Shown piece after piece: positions 17,133 to 27,120 of a stretch of DNA of 64,000 nt (position 1 is its first letter; every line of letters begins with the position of its first letter). The position numbers and the translations under genes were made by a program. The DNA is taken from the NCBI GenBank assembly GCA_040772005.1, contig JAXGYZ010000003.1:124001-188000 (forward strand), read 5' to 3'. Below the pieces are notes generated by a model, which saw only the letters and a program-made list of their open reading frames with translations, was not told the origin of the DNA and searched no databases. The DNA is from MWBF01 sp040772005 (lineage in GTDB: Bacteria; Chloroflexota; Anaerolineae; CG2-30-64-16).

Positions 17133-18335
17133 ATGAAGCACTTAGAAATATTTCCAATGTTGATGCTGGTCGCCGTACTGGCTATCGGGTGCAGCACGGG
17201 CGCGGCGCAGGAGCCGCCCACGGCCGCGCCGGTGGCGGCCGTCAGCGCGACGCCGGCAGCCACCGCGACGCCGCAGCCGCCCACGGCAACGGCCACCATG
17301 GCCGCGAGCGCTACGCCTGCACCGACAGAGACGCCCACCAGCACGCCGACTGCGACAGCGTCACCCACCGTCACGGCGACGCCCAGCCCGACGCCTACGC
17401 CGCTGCACCCGCTGATGATCGAAGTGATGCGGCAGGGGGAGTACCCCGGCAGCGATATCGTCATCGAGCAGGTACTCCAGCCCGGCGCGAACTACCAGCG
17501 TTACCTGGCGTCGTACCTGTCCGAGGGGCTCAAGATCTACGCGCTCCTGACGGTTCCTAACGGAACTGGTCCTAACGGCGAGAAGCCCGCGACCGGCTGG
17601 CCCGCAGTCATCTTCAACCACGGTTATATTCCGCCCGCGCAGTACCGGACGACGGAGCGCTATGTCGCGTATGTCGATGCCTTTGCGCGCAGCGGGTACA
17701 TCGTCTTCCGGCCCGACTACCGCGGGCACGGCAATTCGGAGGGCGAGGCGGAGGGCGGCTACGGCTCACCCGGCTACACGATCGACGTGCTGAACGCGGT
17801 CGGGTCGGTGAAGCGCTACGCGGACGCAGACCCGGACCGCATCGGCATGTGGGGCCACTCGATGGGCGGCCACATCACGCTGCGCGCGATGGTGACGACG
17901 TCCGACATCAGGGCGGGCGTCATCTGGGCGGGCGTGATTGCCTCCTACCCGGACATGATGAACAACTGGCGGCGGCCAAGCAGCGCCCCGCCGCTCAACA
18001 TCCCGGAGCGGCAGCGGCGCTGGCGGCAGGAACTGACCGACACCTACGGCACGCCGGAGGAGAACCCGGCCTTCTGGGCGACCATCTCACCCGCCAACTA
18101 CCTGGCAGACCTGTCCGGCCCGGTCCAGCTGCACCACGGGACCGGGGATGTCGAGGTGCCGGTCGAGTTCTCGCGCGATGTGTACCAGCAGGCGCAGGAC
18201 GAGGGGATCGGCATGCCGGTCGAGTATTACGAGTACGCGGGCGACAATCACAACCTGTCGAACAACCTGGGCCTGGCCCTGCAGCGGTCGGTGGCGTTCT
18301 TCGACCGGTATGTGAAGAACGCGGGCGGGGAGTAG
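17133..18335 (+). CDS. Secreted alpha/beta hydrolase lipoprotein (prolyl-oligopeptidase/dienelactone-hydrolase type)
   Basis: 400 residues from the ATG at 17133, chosen because AAGGTG precedes it and the signal peptide starts there; an upstream in-frame TTG exists at 17112. A hydrophobic stretch ends in a lipobox-like Ala-Ile-Gly-Cys, followed by an Ala/Thr/Pro-rich linker to about residue 100. The hydrolase domain has the oxyanion region VIFNHGYIPP, the nucleophile elbow GMWGHSMGGH, an acid in HHGTGDVEVP and the catalytic histidine in YAGDNHNLSN, a full triad in S9-family order. Substrate could be a peptide or an ester; the sequence does not say. It should act outside the membrane. Confidence 0.85.
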   Translation: MKHLEIFPMLMLVAVLAIGCSTGAAQEPPTAAPVAAVSATPAATATPQPPTATATMAASATPAPTETPTSTPTATASPTVTATPSPTPTPLHPLMIEVMRQGEYPGSDIVIEQVLQPGANYQRYLASYLSEGLKIYALLTVPNGTGPNGEKPATGWPAVIFNHGYIPPAQYRTTERYVAYVDAFARSGYIVFRPDYRGHGNSEGEAEGGYGSPGYTIDVLNAVGSVKRYADADPDRIGMWGHSMGGHITLRAMVTTSDIRAGVIWAGVIASYPDMMNNWRRPSSAPPLNIPERQRRWRQELTDTYGTPEENPAFWATISPANYLADLSGPVQLHHGTGDVEVPVEFSRDVYQQAQDEGIGMPVEYYEYAGDNHNLSNNLGLALQRSVAFFDRYVKNAGGE

Positions 18336-18338
18336 GGG

Positions 18339-18434
18339 GCGCGGCCGTCGTCAACGAATGGGGCAACGAATGAACGAATGGCCGTGCCGGACGAGGATTC
18401 GTTCATTCGTGGCGTGATTCGTTGACGGCCGCGC
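18339..18434. repeat. Hairpin repeat at a convergent junction, overlapping the end of the glucan synthase gene
   Basis: Perfect 11-base arms GCGCGGCCGTC (18339-18349) and GACGGCCGCGC (18424-18434) enclose further inverted CAACGAAT/ATTCGTTG and AACGAATG/CATTCGT pairs. It fills the gap between the hydrolase stop (18335) and the glucan synthase stop (18403) and continues 32 bases into the latter, encoding its last codons and stop. It could act as a terminator in both directions. Related sequence occurs at 28333-28448 and 61954-62070 and inside the 172-bp elements. Confidence 0.7.
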
Positions 18435-21400
18435 TGACGACGTCCACCCGGTGCTCCGCACCGTCATCGTGCAGTTCGACGAGGTTTCCGGCCAGCGGCC
18501 GGCCGTCCACGGTGATGGTCGGGGCGGCCGAGCTCCCGTCACGGCGCACCTGGATGTGATAGGTGGCCGAGCCGTGGCGGTAGGTGGCCTCGAAGCCGGG
18601 CCAATCCGGCGGGATGCAGGGGTCGATCTGCAGGCCGCCCGCTGTCCGGCGGAGACCGAGGATGCCCTCAATCCCCAGGCGATACATCCAGGCCGCGGAG
18701 CCGGTGTACCACGTCCAACCGCCCCGGCCCGTATGGGGCGCGACGCTGTAGACATCGGCGGCAATCACGTAAGGCTCGACCTTGTACCGGTCCACGGCGG
18801 CCGCGGTGTCCGCATGGAGGACCGGGTTGAGCAGCCGGAAGAGCCTCTCGGCGGTGGCTGCGCGGCCGAGCTCGAGATACGCCCAGGTCGTCCAGATGGC
18901 AGCATGGGTATACTGGCCTCCGTTCTCGCGCGTGCCGGGCACGTAGCCCTTGATATAGCCTGGGTCATGCGGCGTCTGGTCGAAGGGCGGGGTGAACAGC
19001 AGGAGCAAGCGGTCCTCAGCGCGTACCAGGCGCTCCAGCACGGCATCCATCGCCCGGCCCGTTCGGACAGGATCGCCGGCCCCGGACAGCACGGACCACG
19101 ATTGCGCGATGGCGTCGATCTGGCACTCGCTGTCCGAGCCCGAGCCCAGCGGCGTGCCGTCATCGTAGTAGGCCCGCAGGTACCAGTCGCCATCCCAGCC
19201 GTGCGCCTCCAGCGCCTCCTGCAATGCGGCGGCCTGCTCGCGGTAGGCGACGCCCTGGGCTGCATCGCCGCGCGCCTCGCACACGGCTGCAAAGCGCACG
19301 AGCGTTGCGTGCAAGAACCACCCGAGCCAGATGCTCTCGCCCCGGCCCTCGACGCCGACGCGATTCATGCCGTCGTTCCAGTCGCCGCTCCCCATCAGCG
19401 GCAGGCCATGCCCGCCGGCCGTGTGCCCGCGTTCGAGCGCGCGGCGGCAGTGGTCGTACAGCGTCCCCTGGAAGGTCGTGGACGCATACTCGCCGTAACG
19501 ATCGTCTTCGCCCTCTGCGAGCGGCGGCGCTTGCAGGAAGGGCACTCGTTCGTCCAGGATGGACAGGTCGCCGGTGGCCTCGATGTAGTGGGCTGTGACG
19601 TAGGGCAGCCACAGCAGGTCATCGGAGCAGCGGGTGCGCACCCCGCGGCCTGACGGCGGGTGCCACCAATGCAGTACGTCGCCGTCCTCGAACTGGCGGC
19701 CGGCCGCGTTGAGGATGTGCGCGCGGGCCAGGTGGGGCGCGGCATGGACCGCGGCCATAACGTCCTGCAACTGGTCGCGGAAGCCGAACGCGCCGCTCGA
19801 CTGATAGAAGCCCGAACGCCCCCAGATGCGGCAGGCGAGGCTCTGGTACAGCAGCCAGCGGTTCAGCAGCAGGTCCATGCTCGGTTCAGGCGTCCGGACC
19901 TGCACGGCGTCCAGCAGGCCGTCCCAGAAACCGTGCACGGCCTGCCAAGCCTGCTCGACTGCGTCTCCGTCCTGGTAGCGGCACGCCAGCGCGAGGGCCT
20001 CGGCGCGGTCTGCGCCCTGGCCGAGCAGGAACCACACTTCGTCGCTGCCGCCCGGCGGCAGGTCGATGTGTACCTGCAGGGCTGCGCAGGGGTCGAGGCC
20101 GGCCTGGATCGTGCCGCTCAGGCCGATGCGCTGCAGCGCGGCCGGGCACCCGAGCGTCCCGTGCCGGCCGAGAAACTCCGCGCGATCTGCTGTCAGGCCG
20201 TGCAGCCGCCGGCTCGGCGCGGCGAACGCCACCCGCTCGCCGAACTCGGGATACCACGGATTGCGGGCCAGCAGTGCCTGGCTATCGTCGTCGAAGTCGG
20301 GGATGACGAATTGCGCGGTGGCGGCGCGACTCGTGCCGAGCAGCCATTCCGCATAAAAGGTGGCGGTGATGCGCCGCGGCCGCTCCGTGGCATTCTCCAG
20401 GCGCAGATGGACGATCTTCACCGCCGCGTCAGGCGGCACGAAGAGACGCAGGCGCTGGCGCAGCCCGTGGCTGTGATGCTCGAAGGTCGTGTAGCCCGCG
20501 CCGTGACGCACGAGGTAGGGCTGGTCGGCGCCCGCGGGCTGCGGCGTGGGCGTCCAGACTTCTGCGGTCTCCTCATCGCGCAGGTACAGCGCCTCGCCCG
20601 GCGGGTCGGTCACGGGGTCGTTCGACCAGGGGGTCAGCCGGTTCTCGCCGCTGTTCAGCGCCCAGGTGTAGCCGCCGCCCGATTCCGAGACGAGGAAGCC
20701 GAACGCGGGGTTGGCCACGACGTTGACCCACGGCACAGGCGTCGGATGTGGCGGGTCAAGGTAGATGACGTATTCCCTGCCGTCAGGACTGAAGCCGCCC
20801 AGCCCGTTATCGAAGGCGAGGTCCGCCGGCCGCATGACCGGCGGGAGGGGCGGCCCGGCCTGCTCCGGCACAGGGGTCGGCGCAAAGGCGGGCAACGGCG
20901 CGGGCTGTTGGCCCAGTCGCGCCAGCGTGCCGGCCAGGTTCCCCGCATCCGCATCCAGGATCACGCGCGCCGTCGTCTGCAGGAGAGTGTTGGCCGCCTC
21001 GTTCAACTGGTGGGCATAGAGCAGGAAGATGCCGCCGCGCTGATTGAGCCAGACGTCGCTATCCATGCGTGTGAGCAGCCGCTGAATCTGGTCGCGCAGC
21101 CCCTGGTCATAGCCAGCCAACTGCGTGTTGAGGATCACCAGGTCGATCATCAGGCCGCGCTTGCGCCAGTAAGCATGGGCGCGCAGCAGTTCGCGCACGA
21201 ACCCCAGCGCTTCTTCTTCCGCGATGCGCACGAGGAGCAGCGGATAGTCGCCCGAGATGCCATGAGCCCACAGGTCGGGTTGGCCCCGTGTGTTAGCCTG
21301 CAGGACCTCCGGCTCGGCCCGGAGCCCATGGTGCCCGTAGAGCAGCGCGGACAGCAGCGTCTGGAAGCGCTCGAGATCGGCGGATGACAGTGTGGACTGG

Positions 21401-24400
21401 CGCAGCTCGAGTTCGGCGCGCGCGCGCGACTGACCGATGGCGTGCTCAACCGAGGGCCAGGCCCGGTAGCGCTCGATGGTTGCCTGCAGCGCCTCGCGGG
21501 AGGGGGCCGCGGCGGTGATGAACGCGAGCTGGGTGGTGGCGCCGCCCGGCAGTTCGACCTCATACTGCAACGCCATGATGGGGTCCAGCGTGGCGCCGAC
21601 CGAGCCGCGCAACTGGCCGCCGGGACCTGTATCTTGTGAGCCGGCCAGCGCGGCCGGCGCGGCCACGCCCGCCGTTCCACGGCCAAGGAACGCGGCCCGG
21701 TCGCTCTCATAGCCGGCTGCCCGCGCGGTGTCGGCGCCCTCGCTGAGCACGAAATGGGCCATAAAGACCGGTGCATCGCTCGCGGCGCGCGGGCGCCGCC
21801 TGAACAGGAGCGCGCCCGTTTCGGACTGATATTCGCTTTCGATGAACAGCTTGCTGAAGGCCGGGTGACGCTGGTCTGTCGCCGGGTCGGTCATGACCAC
21901 TTCGGCATAGCTGGTGAGCGCCAGCCGCCGGGCCTGCTCGCCCTGGTTGTGCAGCGTGACGCGGCGGATTTCGGCATCGTCATCCGGGGCCACCGCGACC
22001 TCCAGCGTCAGCGCAATCTGGTCGTCGGTGCGCTGGAATTCAGCCTTGTGTGGGTAGAAGCGCACTTCGCTCGCCGCTGGCGCCACACCTGCCGGCTGAT
22101 GCGTGGCCGACCACAGCCGGCCGCTCGCACGGTCCTGCACGTAGAGCCAGGTGCCCCAGTTATCGCGCGTGGTGTCGGGCTGCCAGCGGGTCAGCGCGAT
22201 GTCGCCCCAGCGGCTTTGGCCGGCGCCGGCTGCGGATATCAACACGCTGTAGGTTCCGTTCGACAGGCTATGGACAGCGGGCATGGGCGCGTGCACGTGG
22301 ACCGGCCAGGGCGCGGAGACCACCGGCGCAACTGACCTGCGGGCCGGCGCAGCGTCGCCGGGCTGCGGGAACTCGAGCGGCGCATCCGTCGGCACGCGCT
22401 CCTGCAGCAGGAGGTCCACGCTTTGGAGGAGCGGGTCGGCATGGAAGCGCTGCGGCATGGGTGCTTCCTCGCCTGTGCGCAGCTCGTAGAGATAGTTGTC
22501 CAGCGCCAGGAAGATCATGCCCTGGTGATGCGCCATGTACTCGCGCACGACTGCGTGGTCACGGCCGAGCGGCAGGCGGCTGGCCGTGAAATCCAGCGCC
22601 TCATAGAGCCCGTAGATGCCGAGGCCGCCCAGCCGCGCCAGATGTGCCACGTTGTCCACGACCTCGGCCGGGCGGAACGGCAGGGCCAGCAGCGAAGCGT
22701 ACGGTGCGACGACCGCGTCCTCGGCCAGGTCGCGCTTGTAGCCCAGCCCGGGCACGCCGAACGCGCGATACCGGTAGTTGTTGTTGCCGTCCAGCGCGTA
22801 GAAGCCCGACTCGGAGATGCCCCAGGGCTGTCCCCGGCGCCGGCCGTAGGCAATCTGGTGATCCACGGCCGCGGTCGCGCTCTCATGCAGCAGGGTCCCG
22901 GCATAGGAGCGCATGAACAGCGAGGGCATCAGGTACTCGAACATGGTGGCGCTCCAGGACAGCAGCGCACGGGCGCCGTTGACCTGGGTGAGCGGCCGGG
23001 CCAGGTGCATCCAATGGCTGCGGGGCACCTCGCGCTTGGCGAGGGCCACCAGGCTGGCGATGCGGGCCTCGGATGCGAGCAGGTCGTAATAGTTCTGGTC
23101 CAGCTTGCCCGCGGGCACGTTGTAGCCGATGTGGAAGACCTCGCGCTGGCGGTCGAACAGGAAGGCGAAATCTATCTCCCGGAAGTACTGCTCGGCCTGC
23201 GTCTCGATGTCGGTGAGGCCAGTCAGGAGTTCCTCGCCCATCGTCCGGGCTGCCGCGAGCTTCTCACACAGCGCGTCGCACCAGCTATGTACGTCGGCCA
23301 CCTGGTGCGCATCGTACCGGTCCGCAGGGAGTTGGTCCACTGCAGCGAGGAGCCGGTCGACTGCCGCCTGCATCGCGGCGACGGCTGCCGGGTACTCTGC
23401 GAACGGGGGGATGCTCTGGAGGCTCTCCGCCAGTTCGTCATACGCGGCCCTCAGCGAATCCGGCAGTTCCGCCGCCTGGAGCAGGGCCGGCCGCTCCCTC
23501 AGCCAGGCGAGACCGGGCAGGAGCAGGTCAACCGTACGGTGGAAGGTGGATATCTGGTTCTTGATGCGCCCGACCGCGATGCGCAGCGTGCCCAGGGCCG
23601 CAGTGCCGATCACCGGCGCGTTCTCTGAGATGAGCTGCGTGAGCAGGGTTTCCAGGCGCGGCCAGCCCTCGCCGGCAACGTAGTCGAGGGTTGGACGCCA
23701 CTTCGCCGGCTCGGCTTCGGCGGCCAGCACGCCGTTACGCAGTTCGCCGAGCAGCGTCCGCAGGTCGCGGGCGCCGGAGAGATTCTGCGCGGTTGCGAGG
23801 TCAGCCAGGAAATCATCGAGCAGACTCAATGTATCGGCCATGCCCTCCCAGCGGGCCCACCGCAGCACCGGCGCCGCGCGCACCTGCTCGCAGGCACGGC
23901 CGAGGATCCGCAGGCAGGCGGCGAGGTTGCCGCTGTCCACAGTCGATACGTAAGCCGGCGCCAGCGGAGCGAGGCTGCGCGTGTCATACCAGTTCAGGAA
24001 GTGGCCGCGAAAGCGTTCCAACTGCGCGAGGCTCTCGAAGGTCGCGCGCAGCCGGGAAACGAGGTTGATGGCGCCGATGTAGCCCAGGTCGTAGGCAGCG
24101 AGCGTGGAGAGCAGGAGCAGGCCCACGTTGGTGGGCGATGTATAGGACGCGACCTTGCCGAGCGGCGCTTCCTGGTAGTGGTCCGGGGGCAGCCAGTGGT
24201 CCTCCGGCCCGACAAAATCCTCGAAGAACAGCCAGGTGCGCCGGGCCAGGCTGTGCAGCGCGGTGCGCTGCGCCGCAGTGAGCGGTGCATGTTCGCGCCG
24301 GACGGGCTGGCTGATGCGAAAGGCGATCTCGGGGGCGATGGCCCAGAGGAGCAACAGGGGCAGGGCCGCAAACAGGCTGCCGGGCCGCAGCAGGGACAGG

Positions 24401-27120
24401 ACGACGGCTGACGCAACTGCCACGAGCGGTGAGGCCAGCATCGTCCGCCAGGTGGGCCCGCGGCTGGCGGCCACCATCTGGGCCGACTGTGCAGCCGTCA
24501 CCCATTCCAGCAGCCGCCGCCGGGTGAGCAGCACGCGCACCAGGCTGGCGCCGATCGCGTCGAGCATCTGCGCGGCTTCGAACGGCAGGAAGGCGACGGC
24601 GAGCAGCCAGCGGCGGAGCCCCGGCCACAGCGAGCGGGCCGCCTGCCGCCAGGCCAGCGGACCGCGGCCGCGGACGACGGGCGTCAGCGCGCCGGTCAGC
24701 GGCGGCACGGCGAGTGCGCCGACCGCGGCGACCGTCCACACCAGGGCTGCGCCGGGCAGGAAGAGCCAACCGGCCAGGAGCATCAGCAGGAGGGCAGGCG
24801 CGAGCAGGCTGCGCCGCAGGTTGTCGAGCAGCTTCCAGGTATCGATCCGGTCGAAGTCGGCCCGGACCTCCGGCAGCCCGGCGGGCTTCAGCAGGCGCGG
24901 CAGCAGCCACGGCAGGAGCTGCCAGTCGCCGCGGGTCCAGCGGTGCAGGCGGCGCACGTGCGCCAGGTAAGTGGCCGGATATTCCTCATACACCACGATA
25001 TCGGTGACCAGCCCGACGCGGGCGTGGATCCCCTCGAACAGGTCGTGACTGAGCAGGGTGTTCTCCGGCGCGCGGCCGTCCAGGCTGCGCTCGAAGGCGT
25101 CGATGTCGTAGATGCCCTTGCCCACATAGATGCCGCTGCCGAACAAATCCTGATAGACGTTGGAGACGGCATTGGTGTACAGGTCCAGGCCGATATCGCC
25201 CGCGAAGATGCGGCTGAAGTGCGAGTAGTTGGCGCTGGCCGGGACAATCTCGGTGCGGGGTTGGAGCAGCCCATACCCGCGGCGCACCCGGCCCGTCTCG
25301 GGATCGGCCGCGGCGCGGTTGAGCGGATGGGCCAGGGTGGCGATGAGCGCACGCGCGCCGTCGCGGCCCAGGATGGTATCGGCGTCCAGGGTGATGACGT
25401 ACTTCACTTGGCGGAGCGCGGCGGTCGGGCCAATGTAGGACACGATGGACGTATCCGTCGCGCCGCGCAGCCAGCGGTTCAACTCGTGCAGCTTACCGCG
25501 CTTTCGCTCCCAGCCAATCCACCGGCCTTCCTTGGGGTTCCAGCGGCGCTCGCGGTGAAACATGCAGAACGGGCCCTCGGCTGCGCCGGAGAGCGCCGCA
25601 TAGCGTTCGTTCAACTGCGCGATGCCCGCGCGCTGCTGCTCCAGGAGCGCTTCGTCGCCCGGCAGATGTTGCTCGTCGGCATCGACGAAGTCGGTCAGCA
25701 GGGCGAAATACAGGTTGGCGTCGGGGTTGCGCAGGTAGTGCTGCTCGATCTGGCGCAGCAGCGAGGCCACGTCCTCCGCATCACCGATCAGCGCGGGCAC
25801 GACCACCAGGCTGCGCAGGGCATCGGGAATGGTCGTCGCGCCGGACTGCTCGGCCAGGTCGAGCTTGGGCAGGGTGCGAGGCGGAACGATCAGGGTGATA
25901 ATCCAGTCGACCGTCGCGATGGCTGCTGCAAGGGCCGGCATGAACGTGACGCCGACCGCCAGCAAGACCAGCCACGGGGAGCCCCCCTGTGTCGCGGCGT
26001 ACAGCGCCGCGCCGAGCACCAGGAACGCGGTCAAAAACGCGGTGGAGCCCATGTAGACGCGGGCGGGATGCGCGAGCATGGCGCGCATGAGCCGGCTGCT
26101 GAGAGAAAAGCGGGCACCCACGCGACGTTCCAACGCGGTCCGGCCTTCGTCGACCAGGTAGTAACCCACGTGCGCCGCGGGGGGTGCAGCGAAGCCTGTC
26201 CAGGTCGCGTCCTCCGCTGCAGCTCCATCGGCTGCCCGCGTGGTCGGCGCGTATGACAGGTCCGCGCCGGCGCGCTGTGCCAGCTCGATGGCGGCCGCCG
26301 CGACATCTCGCTCGCTCTGCCCGCTCGCCAGCGCGAGGTCTTCGACGCGCCCGCGATAGCGATCCCGGGTGGCGCGGTCCATATGGCGGTAGACATCAGC
26401 GGGATCGGTGCGGAGGATCTGTTCCACCTGGCTGACGCTTTCGAAGAAGTCGCGCCAGTCGAAGTTGGCCATGGTGCGCAGGCTGGTGAAGCAGTTGCCC
26501 ACGACCTCGTCGTCCGTGAGCGTATGGAGAAGCGGAGGCGCTGCAGGGCCGCGCGAAGCGCGCATCTCTGCCTCAGCCAGGGCGCGCCCGGTCACATCGC
26601 CGGCCGCGCGCGTCAGGACGGAGAGGATACCCCAGCGGAGCATGACCGGCAACGCCCAGATTTCGCCGATGGTCAGCGGCTGGGATTCCTGGTAGAGGGC
26701 GACAAAGCGGCGCACGCGCTCCATATCGAGCCGCGCATCGCTCTGCGTCACCAGCCGCTGCGCGATGTCGTAGATGCGCGGGTAACCGCGCAGCGGACCG
26801 TCCACCAGCTTGGGCAACTGCCCGTAGTAGCTGCGGGGCATGTCCTCGCGCACCTGGCGCAGGGCTTGCTGTGCCAGGTGCAGGTTATCCAGCATCCACT
26901 CGGCCGCGTGCGAGAGCGTCTGCTCGCCCTGTCCATCGCGCAGGTAGGCGACCGTTGCGGCCAGAAAGGTTTCCCGGGCCGCGATGCTCTCCAGCAGCCA
27001 GGGTTCGCGGCCGCGGCCAGGCTCGGCCCTGCCCTGAGCCGCGGCCAGGTGAGCGAGGGTTTGTGTGTCTGCTGAGTCGGGAGCGATCCCCGGTCCGGTG
27101 TCGTGTCTTTCCTCGCTCAT
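18403..27120 (-). CDS. Cyclic beta-1,2-glucan synthase-like protein (NdvB/ChvB type; GT84 + GH94)
   Basis: A giant membrane protein of 2905 residues, close to the roughly 2800-2870 of rhizobial and Brucella cyclic glucan synthases, which polymerise UDP-glucose into beta-1,2-glucan, cyclise it and trim its length. Order: soluble N-terminus to about 350; transmembrane helices about 357-415; GT84 glycosyltransferase with the D-x-D site in YVITLDADTILGRDG (about 577) and the QxxRW-like HRWTRGDWQLLPW (about 725); more helices about 770-940; the glycoamylase-like domain with WGISESGFYALDGN (about 1440); then two GH94 phosphorylase-like repeats, the last with the catalytic Asp in GSGDWNDGMNRVG (about 2580) and IWLGWF. 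Start is coupled (ATGA) to the UspA gene. Whether the glucan is cyclic here is inference. The last codons lie in a hairpin repeat. Confidence 0.92.
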   Translation of the reverse strand: MSEERHDTGPGIAPDSADTQTLAHLAAAQGRAEPGRGREPWLLESIAARETFLAATVAYLRDGQGEQTLSHAAEWMLDNLHLAQQALRQVREDMPRSYYGQLPKLVDGPLRGYPRIYDIAQRLVTQSDARLDMERVRRFVALYQESQPLTIGEIWALPVMLRWGILSVLTRAAGDVTGRALAEAEMRASRGPAAPPLLHTLTDDEVVGNCFTSLRTMANFDWRDFFESVSQVEQILRTDPADVYRHMDRATRDRYRGRVEDLALASGQSERDVAAAAIELAQRAGADLSYAPTTRAADGAAAEDATWTGFAAPPAAHVGYYLVDEGRTALERRVGARFSLSSRLMRAMLAHPARVYMGSTAFLTAFLVLGAALYAATQGGSPWLVLLAVGVTFMPALAAAIATVDWIITLIVPPRTLPKLDLAEQSGATTIPDALRSLVVVPALIGDAEDVASLLRQIEQHYLRNPDANLYFALLTDFVDADEQHLPGDEALLEQQRAGIAQLNERYAALSGAAEGPFCMFHRERRWNPKEGRWIGWERKRGKLHELNRWLRGATDTSIVSYIGPTAALRQVKYVITLDADTILGRDGARALIATLAHPLNRAAADPETGRVRRGYGLLQPRTEIVPASANYSHFSRIFAGDIGLDLYTNAVSNVYQDLFGSGIYVGKGIYDIDAFERSLDGRAPENTLLSHDLFEGIHARVGLVTDIVVYEEYPATYLAHVRRLHRWTRGDWQLLPWLLPRLLKPAGLPEVRADFDRIDTWKLLDNLRRSLLAPALLLMLLAGWLFLPGAALVWTVAAVGALAVPPLTGALTPVVRGRGPLAWRQAARSLWPGLRRWLLAVAFLPFEAAQMLDAIGASLVRVLLTRRRLLEWVTAAQSAQMVAASRGPTWRTMLASPLVAVASAVVLSLLRPGSLFAALPLLLLWAIAPEIAFRISQPVRREHAPLTAAQRTALHSLARRTWLFFEDFVGPEDHWLPPDHYQEAPLGKVASYTSPTNVGLLLLSTLAAYDLGYIGAINLVSRLRATFESLAQLERFRGHFLNWYDTRSLAPLAPAYVSTVDSGNLAACLRILGRACEQVRAAPVLRWARWEGMADTLSLLDDFLADLATAQNLSGARDLRTLLGELRNGVLAAEAEPAKWRPTLDYVAGEGWPRLETLLTQLISENAPVIGTAALGTLRIAVGRIKNQISTFHRTVDLLLPGLAWLRERPALLQAAELPDSLRAAYDELAESLQSIPPFAEYPAAVAAMQAAVDRLLAAVDQLPADRYDAHQVADVHSWCDALCEKLAAARTMGEELLTGLTDIETQAEQYFREIDFAFLFDRQREVFHIGYNVPAGKLDQNYYDLLASEARIASLVALAKREVPRSHWMHLARPLTQVNGARALLSWSATMFEYLMPSLFMRSYAGTLLHESATAAVDHQIAYGRRRGQPWGISESGFYALDGNNNYRYRAFGVPGLGYKRDLAEDAVVAPYASLLALPFRPAEVVDNVAHLARLGGLGIYGLYEALDFTASRLPLGRDHAVVREYMAHHQGMIFLALDNYLYELRTGEEAPMPQRFHADPLLQSVDLLLQERVPTDAPLEFPQPGDAAPARRSVAPVVSAPWPVHVHAPMPAVHSLSNGTYSVLISAAGAGQSRWGDIALTRWQPDTTRDNWGTWLYVQDRASGRLWSATHQPAGVAPAASEVRFYPHKAEFQRTDDQIALTLEVAVAPDDDAEIRRVTLHNQGEQARRLALTSYAEVVMTDPATDQRHPAFSKLFIESEYQSETGALLFRRRPRAASDAPVFMAHFVLSEGADTARAAGYESDRAAFLGRGTAGVAAPAALAGSQDTGPGGQLRGSVGATLDPIMALQYEVELPGGATTQLAFITAAAPSREALQATIERYRAWPSVEHAIGQSRARAELELRQSTLSSADLERFQTLLSALLYGHHGLRAEPEVLQANTRGQPDLWAHGISGDYPLLLVRIAEEEALGFVRELLRAHAYWRKRGLMIDLVILNTQLAGYDQGLRDQIQRLLTRMDSDVWLNQRGGIFLLYAHQLNEAANTLLQTTARVILDADAGNLAGTLARLGQQPAPLPAFAPTPVPEQAGPPLPPVMRPADLAFDNGLGGFSPDGREYVIYLDPPHPTPVPWVNVVANPAFGFLVSESGGGYTWALNSGENRLTPWSNDPVTDPPGEALYLRDEETAEVWTPTPQPAGADQPYLVRHGAGYTTFEHHSHGLRQRLRLFVPPDAAVKIVHLRLENATERPRRITATFYAEWLLGTSRAATAQFVIPDFDDDSQALLARNPWYPEFGERVAFAAPSRRLHGLTADRAEFLGRHGTLGCPAALQRIGLSGTIQAGLDPCAALQVHIDLPPGGSDEVWFLLGQGADRAEALALACRYQDGDAVEQAWQAVHGFWDGLLDAVQVRTPEPSMDLLLNRWLLYQSLACRIWGRSGFYQSSGAFGFRDQLQDVMAAVHAAPHLARAHILNAAGRQFEDGDVLHWWHPPSGRGVRTRCSDDLLWLPYVTAHYIEATGDLSILDERVPFLQAPPLAEGEDDRYGEYASTTFQGTLYDHCRRALERGHTAGGHGLPLMGSGDWNDGMNRVGVEGRGESIWLGWFLHATLVRFAAVCEARGDAAQGVAYREQAAALQEALEAHGWDGDWYLRAYYDDGTPLGSGSDSECQIDAIAQSWSVLSGAGDPVRTGRAMDAVLERLVRAEDRLLLLFTPPFDQTPHDPGYIKGYVPGTRENGGQYTHAAIWTTWAYLELGRAATAERLFRLLNPVLHADTAAAVDRYKVEPYVIAADVYSVAPHTGRGGWTWYTGSAAWMYRLGIEGILGLRRTAGGLQIDPCIPPDWPGFEATYRHGSATYHIQVRRDGSSAAPTITVDGRPLAGNLVELHDDGAEHRVDVVSAAVNESRHE

